Shown here: positions 12,661 to 25,331 of the stretch, one piece after another
How positions within the stretch are numbered: position 1 is the first letter of the stretch
Layout: each line of letters starts with the position of its first letter
Origin: Salticus scenicus
Taxonomy: Eukaryota > Arthropoda > Arachnida > Araneae > Salticidae
NCBI GenBank assembly: GCA_963930645.1
Contig: CAWVNO010002544.1
Coordinates: forward strand, 248,001 to 312,000
Reading direction: 5' to 3'
DNA length: 64,000 bases
Notes under the pieces: model-generated
The model's input: the letters and a program-made list of their open reading frames with translations, nothing else
Database searches by the model: none
Told to the model about the DNA's origin: nothing
Position numbers and translations under genes: made by a program

Positions 12661-15600
12661 GTCGTCTTGCGATGGCTGCTGTCGTTTTGCGATGGATGCT
12701 GTCGTCTTGCGATGGATGCTGTCGTCTTGCGATGGATGCCCTCGTCTTGCGATGGCTGCTGAGCACGACCTTACGGAAAGAGCCGTTTCCCTAATTATAT
12801 AGGAAATTATGGCGCCCCAGTCAAACTCCCCGCCTGACGCTGTCTATCGTCTTGCGAAGTCTGCTGTCGTCTTGCGATGGCTGCTTTCGTCTTGCGATTG
12901 CTGCTGTCGTCTTGCGATGGATGCTGTCGTCTTGCGATGGATGCTGTCGTCTTGCGATGGGTGCTATCGTCTTGCGATGGCTGCTGAGCACGACCTTACG
13001 GAAAGAGCCGTTTCCCTGATTATATAGGAAATTATGGCGCCCCAGTCAAACCCCTCCTGACGCTGTCTATCCTCTTGCGATGGCTGCTGTCGTCTTGCGA
13101 TGGCTGCTGTCGTCTTGCGATGGCTGCTGTCGTCTTGCGATGGATCCTATCGTCTTGCGATGGATGCTATCGTCTTGCGATGGCTGCTGAGCACGACCTT
13201 ACGGAAAGAGCCGTTTCCCTATTTATACAGGAAATGATGGCGCACCAGTAAAACTCCCCGCCTGACGCTATCGAATTTCGATGGCTGCTGTCGTCTTGCG
13301 ATGGCTGCTGTCGTCTTGCGATGGCTGCTGTCGTCTTGCGATTGCTGCTGTCGTCTTGCGATGGATGCTGTCGTCTTGCGATGGATGCTGTCGTCTTGCG
13401 ATGGGTGCTATCGTCTTGCGATGGCTGCTGAGCACGACCTTACGGAAAGAGCCGTTTCCCTGATTATATAGGAAATTATTGCGCCCCAGTCAAACTCCCC
13501 GCCTGACGCAGTCTATCGTCTAGCGATGACTGCTGTCGTCTTGCGATGGCTGCTGTCGTCTTGCAATGGATGCGGTCGTCTTGCGATGGATGCTTTCGTC
13601 TTGCGATGGATGCTATCGTCTTGCGATGGCTGCTGACCACGACCTTACGGAAAGAGCCGTTTCCCTAATTATATAGGAAATTATGGCGCCCCAGTCAAAC
13701 TCCCCGCCTGACGCTGTCTATCGTCTTGCGATGGCTGCTGTCGTCTTGCGATGGCTGCTGTCGTCTTGCGATGGCTGCTGTCGTCTTGCGATGGCTGCTA
13801 TCGTCTTGCGATGGCTGCTGAGCACGACCTTACGGAAAGAGCCGTTTCCCTAATTATATAGGAAATTATGGCGCCCCAGTCAAACTCCCCGCCTGAAGCT
13901 GTCTATCGTCTTGCGATGGCTGCTGTCGTCTTGCGATGGCTGCTGTCGTCTTGCGATGGATGATGTCGTCTTGCGATGGCTGCTGAGCACGACCTTACGG
14001 AAAGAGCCGATTCCCTAATTATATAGGAAATTATGGCGCCCCAGTCAAACTCCCCGACTGACGCTGTCTATCGTCTTGCGATGGCTGTTGTCGTCTTGCG
14101 ATGGCTGCTGTCGTCTAGCGATAGATGCTGTCGTTTTGCGATGGATGCTATCGTCTTGCGATGGATGCTATCGTCTTGCGATGGCTGCTGAGCACGACCT
14201 TACGGAAAGAACCGTTTCCCTAATTATATAGGAAATTATGGCGCCCCAGTCAAACTCCCCGCCTGACGCTATCTATCGTCTTGCGATGGCTGCTGTCGTC
14301 TTGCGATGGCCGCTGTCGTCTTGCGATGGATGCTATCGTCTTGCGATGACTGCTGTGCACGACCTTACGGAAAGAGCCGTTTCCCTAATTATATAGGAAA
14401 TTATGGCTCCCCAGTCAAACTCCCCGCCTGACGCTGTCTATCGTCTTGCGATGGATGCTGGCGTCTTGCGATGGATGCTGTCGTCTTGCGATGGCTGCTG
14501 TCGTCTTGCGATAGCTGCTGTGGTCTTGCGATGGCTGCTGTCGTCTTGCGATGGATGCTATCGTCTTGCGATGGCTGCTGAGCCTGACCTTACGGAAAGA
14601 GCCGTTTCCCGAATTATATGAGAAATTATGGCGCCCCAGTCAAACTCCCCGCCTGACGCAGTCTATCGTCTAGCGATGGCTGCTGTCGTCTTGCGATGGC
14701 TGCTGTCGTCTTGCGATGGATGCTGTCGTCTTACGATGGATGCTGTCGTCTTGCGATGGCTGCTGAGCACGACATTACGGAAAGAGCCGTTTCCCTAATT
14801 ATATAGGAAATTATGGCGCCCCAGTCAAACTCCCCGCCTGACGCTGTCTATCGTCTTGCGATGGCTGCTGTTGTCTTGCGATGGCTGCTGTCGTCTTGCG
14901 ATGGCTGCTGTCGTCTTGCGATGGCTGCTGTCGTCTTGCGATGGATGCTGTCGTCTTGCGATGGATGCTGTCATCTTGCGATGGATGCTATCGTCTTGCG
15001 ATGGCTGCTGAGCACGACCTTATTGAAAGAGCCGTTTCCCTAATTATATAGGCAATTATGGCGCCCCAGTCAAACTCCCCGCCTGACGCTGTCTATCGTC
15101 TTGCGATGGCTGCTGTTGTCTTGCGATGGATGCTATCGTCTTGCGATGGCTGCTGAGCACGACCTTATTGAAAGAGCCGTTTCCCTAATTATATAGGCAA
15201 TTATGGCGCCCCAGTCAAACTCCCCGCCTGACGCTGTCTATCGTCTTGCGATGGCTCCTATCGTCTTGCGATGGCTGCTGTCGTCTTGCGATGGCTGCTG
15301 TCGTTTTGCGATGGATGCTGTCGTCTTGCGATGGATGCTGTCGTCTTGCGATGGATGCCCTCGTCTTGCGATGGCTGCTGAGCACGACCTTACGGAAAGA
15401 GCCGTTTCCCTAATTATATAGGAAATTATGGCGCCCCAGTCAAACTCCCCGCCTGACGCTGTCTATCGTCTTGCGAAGTCTGCTGTCGTCTTGCGATGGC
15501 TGCTGTCGTCTTGCGATTGCTGCTGTCGTCTTGCGATGGATGCTGTCGTCTTGCGATGGGTGCTATCGTCTTGCGATGGCTGCTGAGCACGACCTTACGG

Positions 15601-17584
15601 AAAAAGCCGTTTCCCTGATTATATAGGAAATTATGGCGCCCCAGTCAAACCCCTCCTGACGCTGTCTATCCTCTTGCGATGGCTGCTGTCGTCTTGCGAT
15701 GGCTGCTGTCGTCTTGCGATGGATGCTGTCGTCTTGCGATGGATCCTATAGTCTTGCGATGGATGCTATCGTCTTGCGATGGCTGCTGAGCACGACCTTA
15801 CGGAAAGAGCCGTTTCCCTATTTATACAGGAAATTATGGCGCCCCAGTAAAACTCCCCGCCTGACGCTATCGAATTTCGATGGCTGCTGTCGTCTTGCGA
15901 TGTCTGCTGTCGTCTTGCGATGGCTGCTGTCGTCTTGCGATGGATGCTGTCGTCTTGCGATGGATGCTGTCGTCTTGCGATGGGTGCTATCGTCTTGCGA
16001 TGGCTGCTGAGCACGACCTTACGGAAAGAGCCGTTTCCCTGATTATATAGGAAATTATGGCGCCCCAGTCAAACTCCCCGCCTGACGCTGTCTATCGTCT
16101 TGCGATGGCTGCTGTCGTCTTGCGATGGCTGCTGTCGTCTTGCGATGGCTGCTATCGTCTTGCGATGGCTGCTGAGCACGACCTTACGGAAAGAGCCGTT
16201 TCCCTAATTATATAGGAAATTATGGCGCCCCAGTCAAACTCCCCGCCTGACGCTGTCTATCGTCTTGCGATGGCTGCTGTCGTCTTGCGATGGCTGCTGT
16301 CGTCTTGCGATGGATGCTGTCGTCTTGCGATGGCTGCTGTCGTCTTGCGATGGATGCTGTCGTCTTGCGATGGCTGCTGAGCACGACCTTACGCAAAGAG
16401 CCGATTCCCTAATTATATAGGAAATTATGGCGCCCCAGTCAAACTCCCCGCCTGACGCTGTCTATCGTCTTGCGATGGCTGTTGTCGTCTTGCGATGGCT
16501 GCTGTCGTCTAGCGATAGATGCTGTCGTCTTGCGATGGATGCTATCGTCTTGCGATGGATGCTATCGTCTTGCGATGGCTGCTGAGCACGACCTTACGGA
16601 AAGAACCGTTTCCCTAATTATATAGGAAATTATGGCGCCCCAGTCAAACTCCCCGCCTGACGCTATCTATCGTCTTGCGATGGCTGCTGTCGTCTTGCGA
16701 TGGCTGCTGTCGTCTTGCGATGGATGCTATCGTCTTGCGATGGCTGCTGTGCACGACCTTACGGAAAGAGCCGTTTCCCTAATTATATAGGAAATTATGG
16801 CTCCCCAGTCAAACTCCCCGCCTGACGCTGTCTATCGTCTTGCGATGGATGCTGGCGTCTTGCGATGGATGCTGTCGTCTTGCGATGGCTGCTGTCGTCT
16901 TGCGATAGCTGCTGTGGTCTTGCGATGGCTGCTGTCGTCTTGCGATGGATGCTATCGTCTTGCGATGGCTGCTGAGCCTGACCTTACGGAAAGAGCTTTT
17001 TCCCGAATTATATGAGAAATTATGGCGCCCCAGTCAAACTCCCCGCCTGACGCAGGCTATCGTCTAGCGATGGCTGCTGTCGTCTTGCGATGGCTGCTGT
17101 CGTCTTGCGATGGATGCTGTCGTCTTACGATGGATGCTGTCGTCTTGCGATGGCTGCTGAGCACGACCTTACGGAAAGAGCCGTTTCCCTAATTATATAG
17201 GAAATTATGGCGCCCCAGTCAAACTCCCCGCCTGACGCTGTCTATCGTCTTGCGATGGCTGCTGTTGTCTTGCGATGGCTGCTGTCGTCTTGCGATGGCT
17301 GCTGTTGTCTTGCGATGGATGCTGTCGTCTTGCGATGGATGCTGTCGTCTTGCGATGGATGCTATCGTCTTGCGATGGATGCTATCGTCTTGCGATGGCT
17401 GCTGAGCACGACCTTATTGAAAGAGCCGTTTCCCTAATTATATAGGCAATTATGGCGCCCCAGTCAAACTCCCCGCCTGACGCTGTCTATCGTCTTGCGA
17501 TGGCTCCTATCGTCTTGCAATGGCTGCTGTCGTCTTGCGATGGCTGCTGTCGTCCTGCGATGGCTGCTGTCGTTTTGCGATGGA
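12661..17584 (+). repeat. Array segment with 2,394-bp-offset internal duplication
   Basis: Cores lie at 12809, 13034, 13237, 13478, 13683, 13868, 14033, 14238, 14403, 14628, 14813, 15058, 15203, 15428, 15633, 15836, 16057, 16222, 16427, 16632, 16797, 17022, 17207 and 17452. Units 14,033-15,058 recur at 16,427-17,452 (offset 2,394). The cores at 13,237 and 15,836 are a short family (CAGTAAAAC, TATCGAATTTCG, with TTTATACAGG upstream), 4 bp shorter than standard. The core at 13,237 also has GATGATGGCGCACC. Units at 14,403 and 16,797 share ATGGCTCCCC, TGCTGGCG, GAGCCTGACC and TATATGAGAA. There is nothing besides satellite here. Confidence 0.88.
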
Positions 17585-20500
17585 TGCTGTCGTCTTGCGA
17601 TGGATGCTGTCGTCTTGCGATGGATGCCCTCGTCTTGCGATGGCTGCTGAGCACGACCTTACGGAAAGAGCCGTTTCCCTAATTATATAGGAAATTATGG
17701 CGCCCCAGTCAAACTCCCCGCCTGACGCTGTCTAACGTCTTGCGAAGTCTGCTGTCGTCTTGCGATGGCTGCTGTCGTCTTGCGATGGATGCTGTCGTCT
17801 TGCGATGGATGCTGTCGTCTTGCGATGGGTGCTATCGTCTTGCGATGGCTGCTGAGCACGACCTTACGGAAAGAGCCGTTTCCCTGATTATATAGGAAAT
17901 TATGGCGCCCCAGTCAAACCCCTCCTGACGCTGTCTATCGTCTTGCGATGGCTGCTGTCGTCTTGCGATGGCTGCTGTCGTCTTGCGATGGATGCTGTCG
18001 TCTTGCGATGTATCCTATCGTCTTGCGATGGATGCTATCGTCTTGCGATGGCTGCTGAGCACGACCTTACGGAAAGAGCCGTTTCCCTATTTATACAGGA
18101 AATTATGGCGCCCCAGTAAAACTCCCCGCCTGACGCTATCGAATTTCGATGGCTGCTGTCGTCTTGCGATTGCTGCTGTCGTCTTGCGATGGATGCTGTC
18201 GTCTTGCGATGGATGCTGTCGTCTTGCGATGGGTGCTATCGTCTTGCGATGGCTGCTGAGCACGACCTTACGGAAAGAGCCGTTTCCCTGATTATATAGG
18301 AAATTATGGCGCCCCAGTCAAACCCCTCCTGACGCTGTCTATCGTCTTGCGATGGCTGCTGTCGTCTTGCGATGGCTGCTGTCGTCTTGCGATGGATGCT
18401 GTCGTCTTGCGATGGATCCTATCGTCTTGCGATGGATGCTATCGTCTTGCGATGGCTGCTGAGCACGACCTTACGGAAAGAGCCGTTTCCCTATTTATAC
18501 AGGAAATTATGGCGCCCCAGTAAAACTCCCCGCCTGACGCTATCGAATTTCGATGGCTGCTGTCGTCTTGCGATGGCTGCTGTCGTCTTGCGATGGCTGC
18601 TGTTGTCTTGCGATTGCTGCTGTCGTCTTGCGATGGATGCTGTCGTCTTGCGATGGGTGCTATCGGCTTGCGATGGCTGCTGAGCACGACCTTACGGAAA
18701 GAGCCATTTCCCTGATTATATAGGAAATTATTGCGCCCCAGTCAAACTCCCCGCCTGACGCAGTCTATCGTCTCGCGATGGCTGCTGTCGTCTTGCGATG
18801 GCTGCTGTCGTCTTGCAATGGATGCTGTCGTCTTGCGATGGATGCTTTCGTCTTGCGATGGATGCTATCGTCTTGCGATGGCTGCTGAGCACGACCTTAC
18901 GGAAAGAGCCGTTTCCCTAATTATATAGAAAATTATGGCGCCCCAGTCAAACTCCCCGCCTGACGCTGTCTATCGTCTTGCGATGGCTGCTGTCGTCTTG
19001 CGATGGCTGCTGTCGTCTTGCGATGGCTGCTGTCGTCTTGCGATGGCTGCTATCGTCTTGCGATGGCTGCTGAGCACGACCTTACGGAAAGAGCCGTTTC
19101 CCTAATTATATAGGAAATTATGGCGCCCCAGTCAAACTCCCCGCCTGACGCTGTCTATCGTCTTGCGATGGCTGCTGTCGTCTTGCGATGGCTGCTGTCG
19201 TCTTGCGATGGCTGCTGAGCACGACCTTACGGAAAGAGCCGATTCCCTAATTATATAGGAAATTATGGCGCCCCAGTCAAACTCCCCGCCTGACGCTGTC
19301 TATCGTCTTGCGATGGATGCTGGCGTCTTGCGGTGGATGCTGTCGTCTTGCGATGGCTGCTGTCGTCTTGCGATAGCTGCTGTGGTCTTGCGATGGCTGC
19401 TGTCGTCTTGCGATGGATGCTATCGTCTTGCGATGGCTGCTGAGTCTGACCTTACGGAAAGAGCCGTTTCCCGAATTATATGAGAAATTATGGCGCCCCA
19501 GTCAAACTCCCCGCCTGACGCAGTCTATCGTCTAGCGATGGCTGCTGTCGTCTTGCGATGGCTGCTGTCGTCTTGCGATGGATGCTGTCGTCTTACGATG
19601 GATGCTGTCGTCTTGCGATGGCTGCTGAGCACGACCTTACGGAAAGAGCCGTTTCCCTAATTATATAGGAAATTATGGCGCCCCAGTCAAACTCCCCGCC
19701 TGACGCTGTCTATCGTCTTGCGATGGCTGCTGTTGTCTTGCGATGGATGCTATCGTCTTGCGATGGCTGCTGAGCACGACCTTATTGAAAGAGCCGTTTC
19801 CCTAATTATATAGGCAATTATGGCGCCCCAGTCAAACTCCCCGCCTGACGCTGTCTATCGTCTTGCGATGGCTCCTATCGTCTTGCGATGGCTGCTGTCG
19901 TCTTGCGATGGCTGCTGTCGTCTTGCGATTGCTGCTGTCGTCTTGCGATGGATGCTGTCGTCTTGCGATGGATGCTGTCGTCTTGCGATGGCTGCTGTCG
20001 TCTTGCGATGGCTGCTGTCGTTTTGCGATGGATGCTGTCGTCTTGCGATGGATGCCGTCGTCTTGCGATGGATGCCCTCGTCTTGCGATGGCTGCTGAGC
20101 ACGACCTTACGGAAAGAGCCGTTTCCCTAATTATATAGGAAATTATGGCGCCCCAGTCAAACTCCCCGCCTGACGCTGTCTATCGTCTTGCGAAGTCTGC
20201 TGTCGTCTTGCGATGGCTGCTGTCGTCTTGCGATTGCTGCTGTCGTCTTGCGATGGATGCTGTCGTCTTGCGATGGATGCTGTCGTCTTGCGATGGGTGC
20301 TATCGTCTTGCGATGGCTGCTGAGCACGACCTTACGGAAAGAGCCGTTTACCTGATTATATAGGAAATTATGGCGCCCCAGTCAAACCCCTCCTGACGCT
20401 GTCTATCCTCTTGCGATGGCTGCTGTCGTCTTGCGATGGCTGCTGTCGTCTTGCGATGGCTGCTGTCGTCTTGCGATGGATCCTATCGTCTTGCGATGGA

Positions 20501-21241
20501 TGCTATCGTCTTGCGATGGCTGCTGAGCACGACCTTATGGAAAGAGCCGTTTCCCTATTTATACAGGAAATGATGGCGCACCAGTAAAACTCCCCGCCTG
20601 ACGCTATCGAATTTCGATGGCTGCTGTCGTCTTGCGATGGCTGCTGTCGTCTTGCGATGGCTGCTGTCGTCTTGCGATTGCTGCTGTCGTCTTGCGATGG
20701 ATGCTGTCGTCTTGCGATGGATGCTGTCGTCTTGCGATGGGTGCTATCGTCTTGCGATGGCTGCTGAGCACGACCTTACGGAAAGAGCCGTTTCCCTGAT
20801 TATATAGGAAATTATTGCGCCCCAGTCAAACTCCCCGCCTGACGCAGTCTATCGTCTAGCGATGACTGCTGTCGTCTTGCGATGGCTGCTGTCGTCTTGC
20901 AATGGATGCTGTCGTCTTGCGATGGATGCTTTCGTCTTGCGATGGATGCTATCGTCTTGCGATGGCTGCTGACCACGACCTTACGGAAAGAGCCGTTTCC
21001 CTAATTATATAGGAAATTATGGCGCCCCAGTCAAACTCCCCGCCTGACGCTGTCTATCGTCTTGCGATGGCTGCTGTCGTCTTGCGATGGCTGCTGTCGT
21101 CTTGCGATGGCTGCTGTCGTCTTGCGATGGCTGCTATCGTCTTGCGATGGCTGCTGAGCACGACCTTACGGAAAGAGCCGTTTCCCTAATTATATAGGAA
21201 ATTATGGCGCCCCAGTCAAACTCCCCGCCTGACGCTGTCTA
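17585..21241 (+). repeat. 4,100-bp-offset duplication, copy 1
   Basis: Cores lie at 17697, 17902, 18105, 18306, 18509, 18730, 18935, 19120, 19265, 19490, 19675, 19820, 20145, 20370, 20573, 20814, 21019 and 21204. All recur 4,100 bp downstream until 20,814, then at 4,090 because the second copy lost 10 bp. Shared private variants include TCTAACGTC (17,731), TATCGGCTTG (about 18,661), GAGCCATTTCC (about 18,711) and TTGCGGTGG (about 19,327). Spacings of 201, 203, 221 and 241 bp reflect the 2-bp-short and 4-bp-short core families, which are concentrated here. Confidence 0.88.
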
Positions 21242-21684
21242 ACGTCTTGCGAAGTCTGCTGTCGTCTTGCGATGGCTGCTGTCGTCTTGCGATGGATGCT
21301 GTCGTCTTGCGATGGATGCTGTCGTCTTGCGATGGGTGCTATCGTCTTGCGATGGCTGCTGAGCACGACCTTACGGAAAGAGCCGTTTCCCTGATTATAT
21401 AGGAAATTATGGCGCCCCAGTCAAACCCCTCCTGACGCTGTCTATCGTCTTGCGATGGCTGCTGTCGTCTTGCGATGGCTGCTGTCGTCTTGCAATGGAT
21501 GCTGTCGTCTTGCGATGGATGCTTTCGTCTTGCGATGGATGCTATCGTCTTGCGATGGCTGCTGACCACGACCTTACGGAAAGAGCCGTTTCCCTAATTA
21601 TATAGGAAATTATGGCGCCCCAGTCAAACTCCCCGCCTGACGCTGTCTATCGTCTTGCGATGGCTGCTGTCGTCTTGCGATGGC
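21242..21684 (+). repeat. Linker between the two 4,100-offset copies
   Basis: About 443 bp of ordinary satellite, with cores at 21409 and 21612, separates the two copies. It combines a TCTAACGTC-type unit (like 17,697), a CCCCTCC-type core and a tract with TTGCAATGG, GCTTTCG and CTGACCACG like the 20,814 unit. It looks like a patchwork of neighbouring unit types and contains nothing non-satellite. Confidence 0.8.
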
Positions 21685-24600
21685 TGCTGTCGTCTTGCGA
21701 TGGATGCTGTCGTCTTGCGATGGATGCCCTCGTCTTGCGATGGCTGCTGAGCACGACCTTACGGAAAGAGCCGTTTCCCTAATTATATAGGAAATTATGG
21801 CGCCCCAGTCAAACTCCCCGCCTGACGCTGTCTAACGTCTTGCGAAGTCTGCTGTCGTCTTGCGATGGCTGCTGTCGTCTTGCGATGGATGCTGTCGTCT
21901 TGCGATGGATGCTGTCGTCTTGCGATGGGTGCTATCGTCTTGCGATGGCTGCTGAGCACGACCTTACGGAAAGAGCCGTTTCCCTGATTATATAGGAAAT
22001 TATGGCGCCCCAGTCAAACCCCTCCTGACGCTGTCTATCGTCTTGCGATGGCTGCTGTCGTCTTGCGATGGCTGCTGTCGTCTTGCGATGGATGCTGTCG
22101 TCTTGCGATGTATCCTATCGTCTTGCGATGGATGCTATCGTCTTGCGATGGCTGCTGAGCACGACCTTACGGAAAGAGCCGTTTCCCTATTTATACAGGA
22201 AATTATGGCGCCCCAGTAAAACTCCCCGCCTGACGCTATCGAATTTCGATGGCTGCTGTCGTCTTGCGATTGCTGCTGTCGTCTTGCGATGGATGCTGTC
22301 GTCTTGCGATGGATGCTGTCGTCTTGCGATGGGTGCTATCGTCTTGCGATGGCTGCTGAGCACGACCTTACGGAAAGAGCCGTTTCCCTGATTATATAGG
22401 AAATTATGGCGCCCCAGTCAAACCCCTCCTGACGCTGTCTATCGTCTTGCGATGGCTGCTGTCGTCTTGCGATGGCTGCTGTCGTCTTGCGATGGATGCT
22501 GTCGTCTTGCGATGGATCCTATCGTCTTGCGATGGATGCTATCGTCTTGCGATGGCTGCTGAGCACGACCTTACGGAAAGAGCCGTTTCCCTATTTATAC
22601 AGGAAATTATGGCGCCCCAGTAAAACTCCCCGCCTGACGCTATCGAATTTCGATGGCTGCTGTCGTCTTGCGATGGCTGCTGTCGTCTTGCGATGGCTGC
22701 TGTTGTCTTGCGATTGCTGCTGTCGTCTTGCGATGGATGCTGTCGTCTTGCGATGGGTGCTATCGGCTTGCGATGGCTGCTGAGCACGACCTTACGGAAA
22801 GAGCCATTTCCCTGATTATATAGGAAATTATTGCGCCCCAGTCAAACTCCCCGCCTGACGCAGTCTATCGTCTCGCGATGGCTGCTGTCGTCTTGCGATG
22901 GCTGCTGTCGTCTTGCAATGGATGCTGTCGTCTTGCGATGGATGCTTTCGTCTTGCGATGGATGCTATCGTCTTGCGATGGCTGCTGAGCACGACCTTAC
23001 GGAAAGAGCCGTTTCCCTAATTATATAGAAAATTATGGCGCCCCAGTCAAACTCCCCGCCTGACGCTGTCTATCGTCTTGCGATGGCTGCTGTCGTCTTG
23101 CGATGGCTGCTGTCGTCTTGCGATGGCTGCTGTCGTCTTGCGATGGCTGCTATCGTCTTGCGATGGCTGCTGAGCACGACCTTACGGAAAGAGCCGTTTC
23201 CCTAATTATATAGGAAATTATGGCGCCCCAGTCAAACTCCCCGCCTGACGCTGTCTATCGTCTTGCGATGGCTGCTGTCGTCTTGCGATGGCTGCTGTCG
23301 TCTTGCGATGGCTGCTGAGCACGACCTTACGGAAAGAGCCGATTCCCTAATTATATAGGAAATTATGGCGCCCCAGTCAAACTCCCCGCCTGACGCTGTC
23401 TATCGTCTTGCGATGGATGCTGGCGTCTTGCGGTGGATGCTGTCGTCTTGCGATGGCTGCTGTCGTCTTGCGATAGCTGCTGTGGTCTTGCGATGGCTGC
23501 TGTCGTCTTGCGATGGATGCTATCGTCTTGCGATGGCTGCTGAGTCTGACCTTACGGAAAGAGCCGTTTCCCGAATTATATGAGAAATTATGGCGCCCCA
23601 GTCAAACTCCCCGCCTGACGCAGTCTATCGTCTAGCGATGGCTGCTGTCGTCTTGCGATGGCTGCTGTCGTCTTGCGATGGATGCTGTCGTCTTACGATG
23701 GATGCTGTCGTCTTGCGATGGCTGCTGAGCACGACCTTACGGAAAGAGCCGTTTCCCTAATTATATAGGAAATTATGGCGCCCCAGTCAAACTCCCCGCC
23801 TGACGCTGTCTATCGTCTTGCGATGGCTGCTGTTGTCTTGCGATGGATGCTATCGTCTTGCGATGGCTGCTGAGCACGACCTTATTGAAAGAGCCGTTTC
23901 CCTAATTATATAGGCAATTATGGCGCCCCAGTCAAACTCCCCGCCTGACGCTGTCTATCGTCTTGCGATGGCTCCTATCGTCTTGCGATGGCTGCTGTCG
24001 TCTTGCGATGGCTGCTGTCGTCTTGCGATTGCTGCTGTCGTCTTGCGATGGATGCTGTCGTCTTGCGATGGATGCTGTCGTCTTGCGATGGCTGCTGTCG
24101 TCTTGCGATGGCTGCTGTCGTTTTGCGATGGATGCTGTCGTCTTGCGATGGATGCTGTCGTCTTGCGATGGATGCCCTCGTCTTGCGATGGCTGCTGAGC
24201 ACGACCTTACGGAAAGAGCCGTTTCCCTAATTATATAGGAAATTATGGCGCCCCAGTCAAACTCCCCGCCTGACGCTGTCTATCGTCTTGCGAAGTCTGC
24301 TGTCGTCTTGCGATGGCTGCTGTCGTCTTGCGATTGCTGCTGTCGTCTTGCGATGGATGCTGTCGTCTTGCGATGGATGCTGTCGTCTTGCGATGGGTGC
24401 TATCGTCTTGCGATGGCTGCTGAGCACGACCTTACGGAAAGAGCCGTTTACCTGATTATATAGGAAATTATGGCGCCCCAGTCAAACCCCTCCTGACGCT
24501 GTCTATCCTCTTGCGATGGCTGCTGTCGTCTTGCGATGGCTGCTGTCGTCTTGCGATGGCTGCTGTCGTCTTGCGATGGATCCTATCGTCTTGCGATGGA

Positions 24601-25331
24601 TGCTATCGTCTTGCGATGGCTGCTGAGCACGACCTTATGGAAAGAGCCGTTTCCCTATTTATACAGGAAATGATGGCGCACCAGTAAAACTCCCCGCCTG
24701 ACGCTATCGAATTTCGATGGCTGCTGTCGTCTTGCGATGGCTGCTGTCGTCTTGCGATGGCTGCTGTCGTCTTGCGATTGCTGCTGTCGTCTTGCGATGG
24801 ATGCTGTCGTCTTGCGATGGATGCTGTCGTCTTGCGATGGGTGCTATCGTCTTGCGATGGCTGCTGAGCACGACCTTACGGAAAGAGCCGTTTCCCTGAT
24901 TATATAGGAAATTATTGCGCCCGCCCGCCTGACGCAGTCTATCGTCTAGCGATGACTGCTGTCGTCTTGCGATGGCTGCTGTCGTCTTGCAATGGATGCT
25001 GTCGTCTTGCGATGGATGCTTTCGTCTTGCGATGGATGCTATCGTCTTGCGATGGCTGCTGACCACGACCTTACGGAAAGAGCCGTTTCCCTAATTATAT
25101 AGGAAATTATGGCGCCCCAGTCAAACTCCCCGCCTGACGCTGTCTATCGTCTTGCGATGGCTGCTGTCGTCTTGCGATGGCTGCTGTCGTCTTGCGATGG
25201 CTGCTGTCGTCTTGCGATGGCTGCTATCGTCTTGCGATGGCTGCTGAGCACGACCTTACGGAAAGAGCCGTTTCCCTAATTATATAGGAAATTATGGCGC
25301 CCCAGTCAAACTCCCCGCCTGACGCTGTCTA
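21685..25331 (+). repeat. 4,100-bp-offset duplication, copy 2
   Basis: Second copy of 17,585-21,241. Cores lie at 21797, 22002, 22205, 22406, 22609, 22830, 23035, 23220, 23365, 23590, 23775, 23920, 24245, 24470, 24673, 24914, 25109 and 25294. Apart from the 10-bp loss in core 24,914 and rare single-base differences (for example GATGCCGTCG near 20,051 against GATGCTGTCG near 24,151), the copies looked the same. Copy identity ends at 25,332, where this copy reads TCTATCGTC and copy 1 reads TCTAACGTC. From there it continues as a copy of 16,222 onward. Confidence 0.87.
24914..24935 (+). other. Core with net 10-bp deletion
   Basis: The core here reads ATTGCGCCCGCCCGCCTGAC, where the 4,100-bp-upstream counterpart (20,814) has the usual CCCCAGTCAAACTCCCC between GCG and GCCTGAC. 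The net loss is 10 bp and leaves three tandem GCCC/GCCT words, suggesting slippage at short C-rich repeats. The same allele sits at 40,879-40,900 in the large-duplication copy L2, so it predates that duplication and postdates the 4,100-bp one. Confidence 0.9.
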
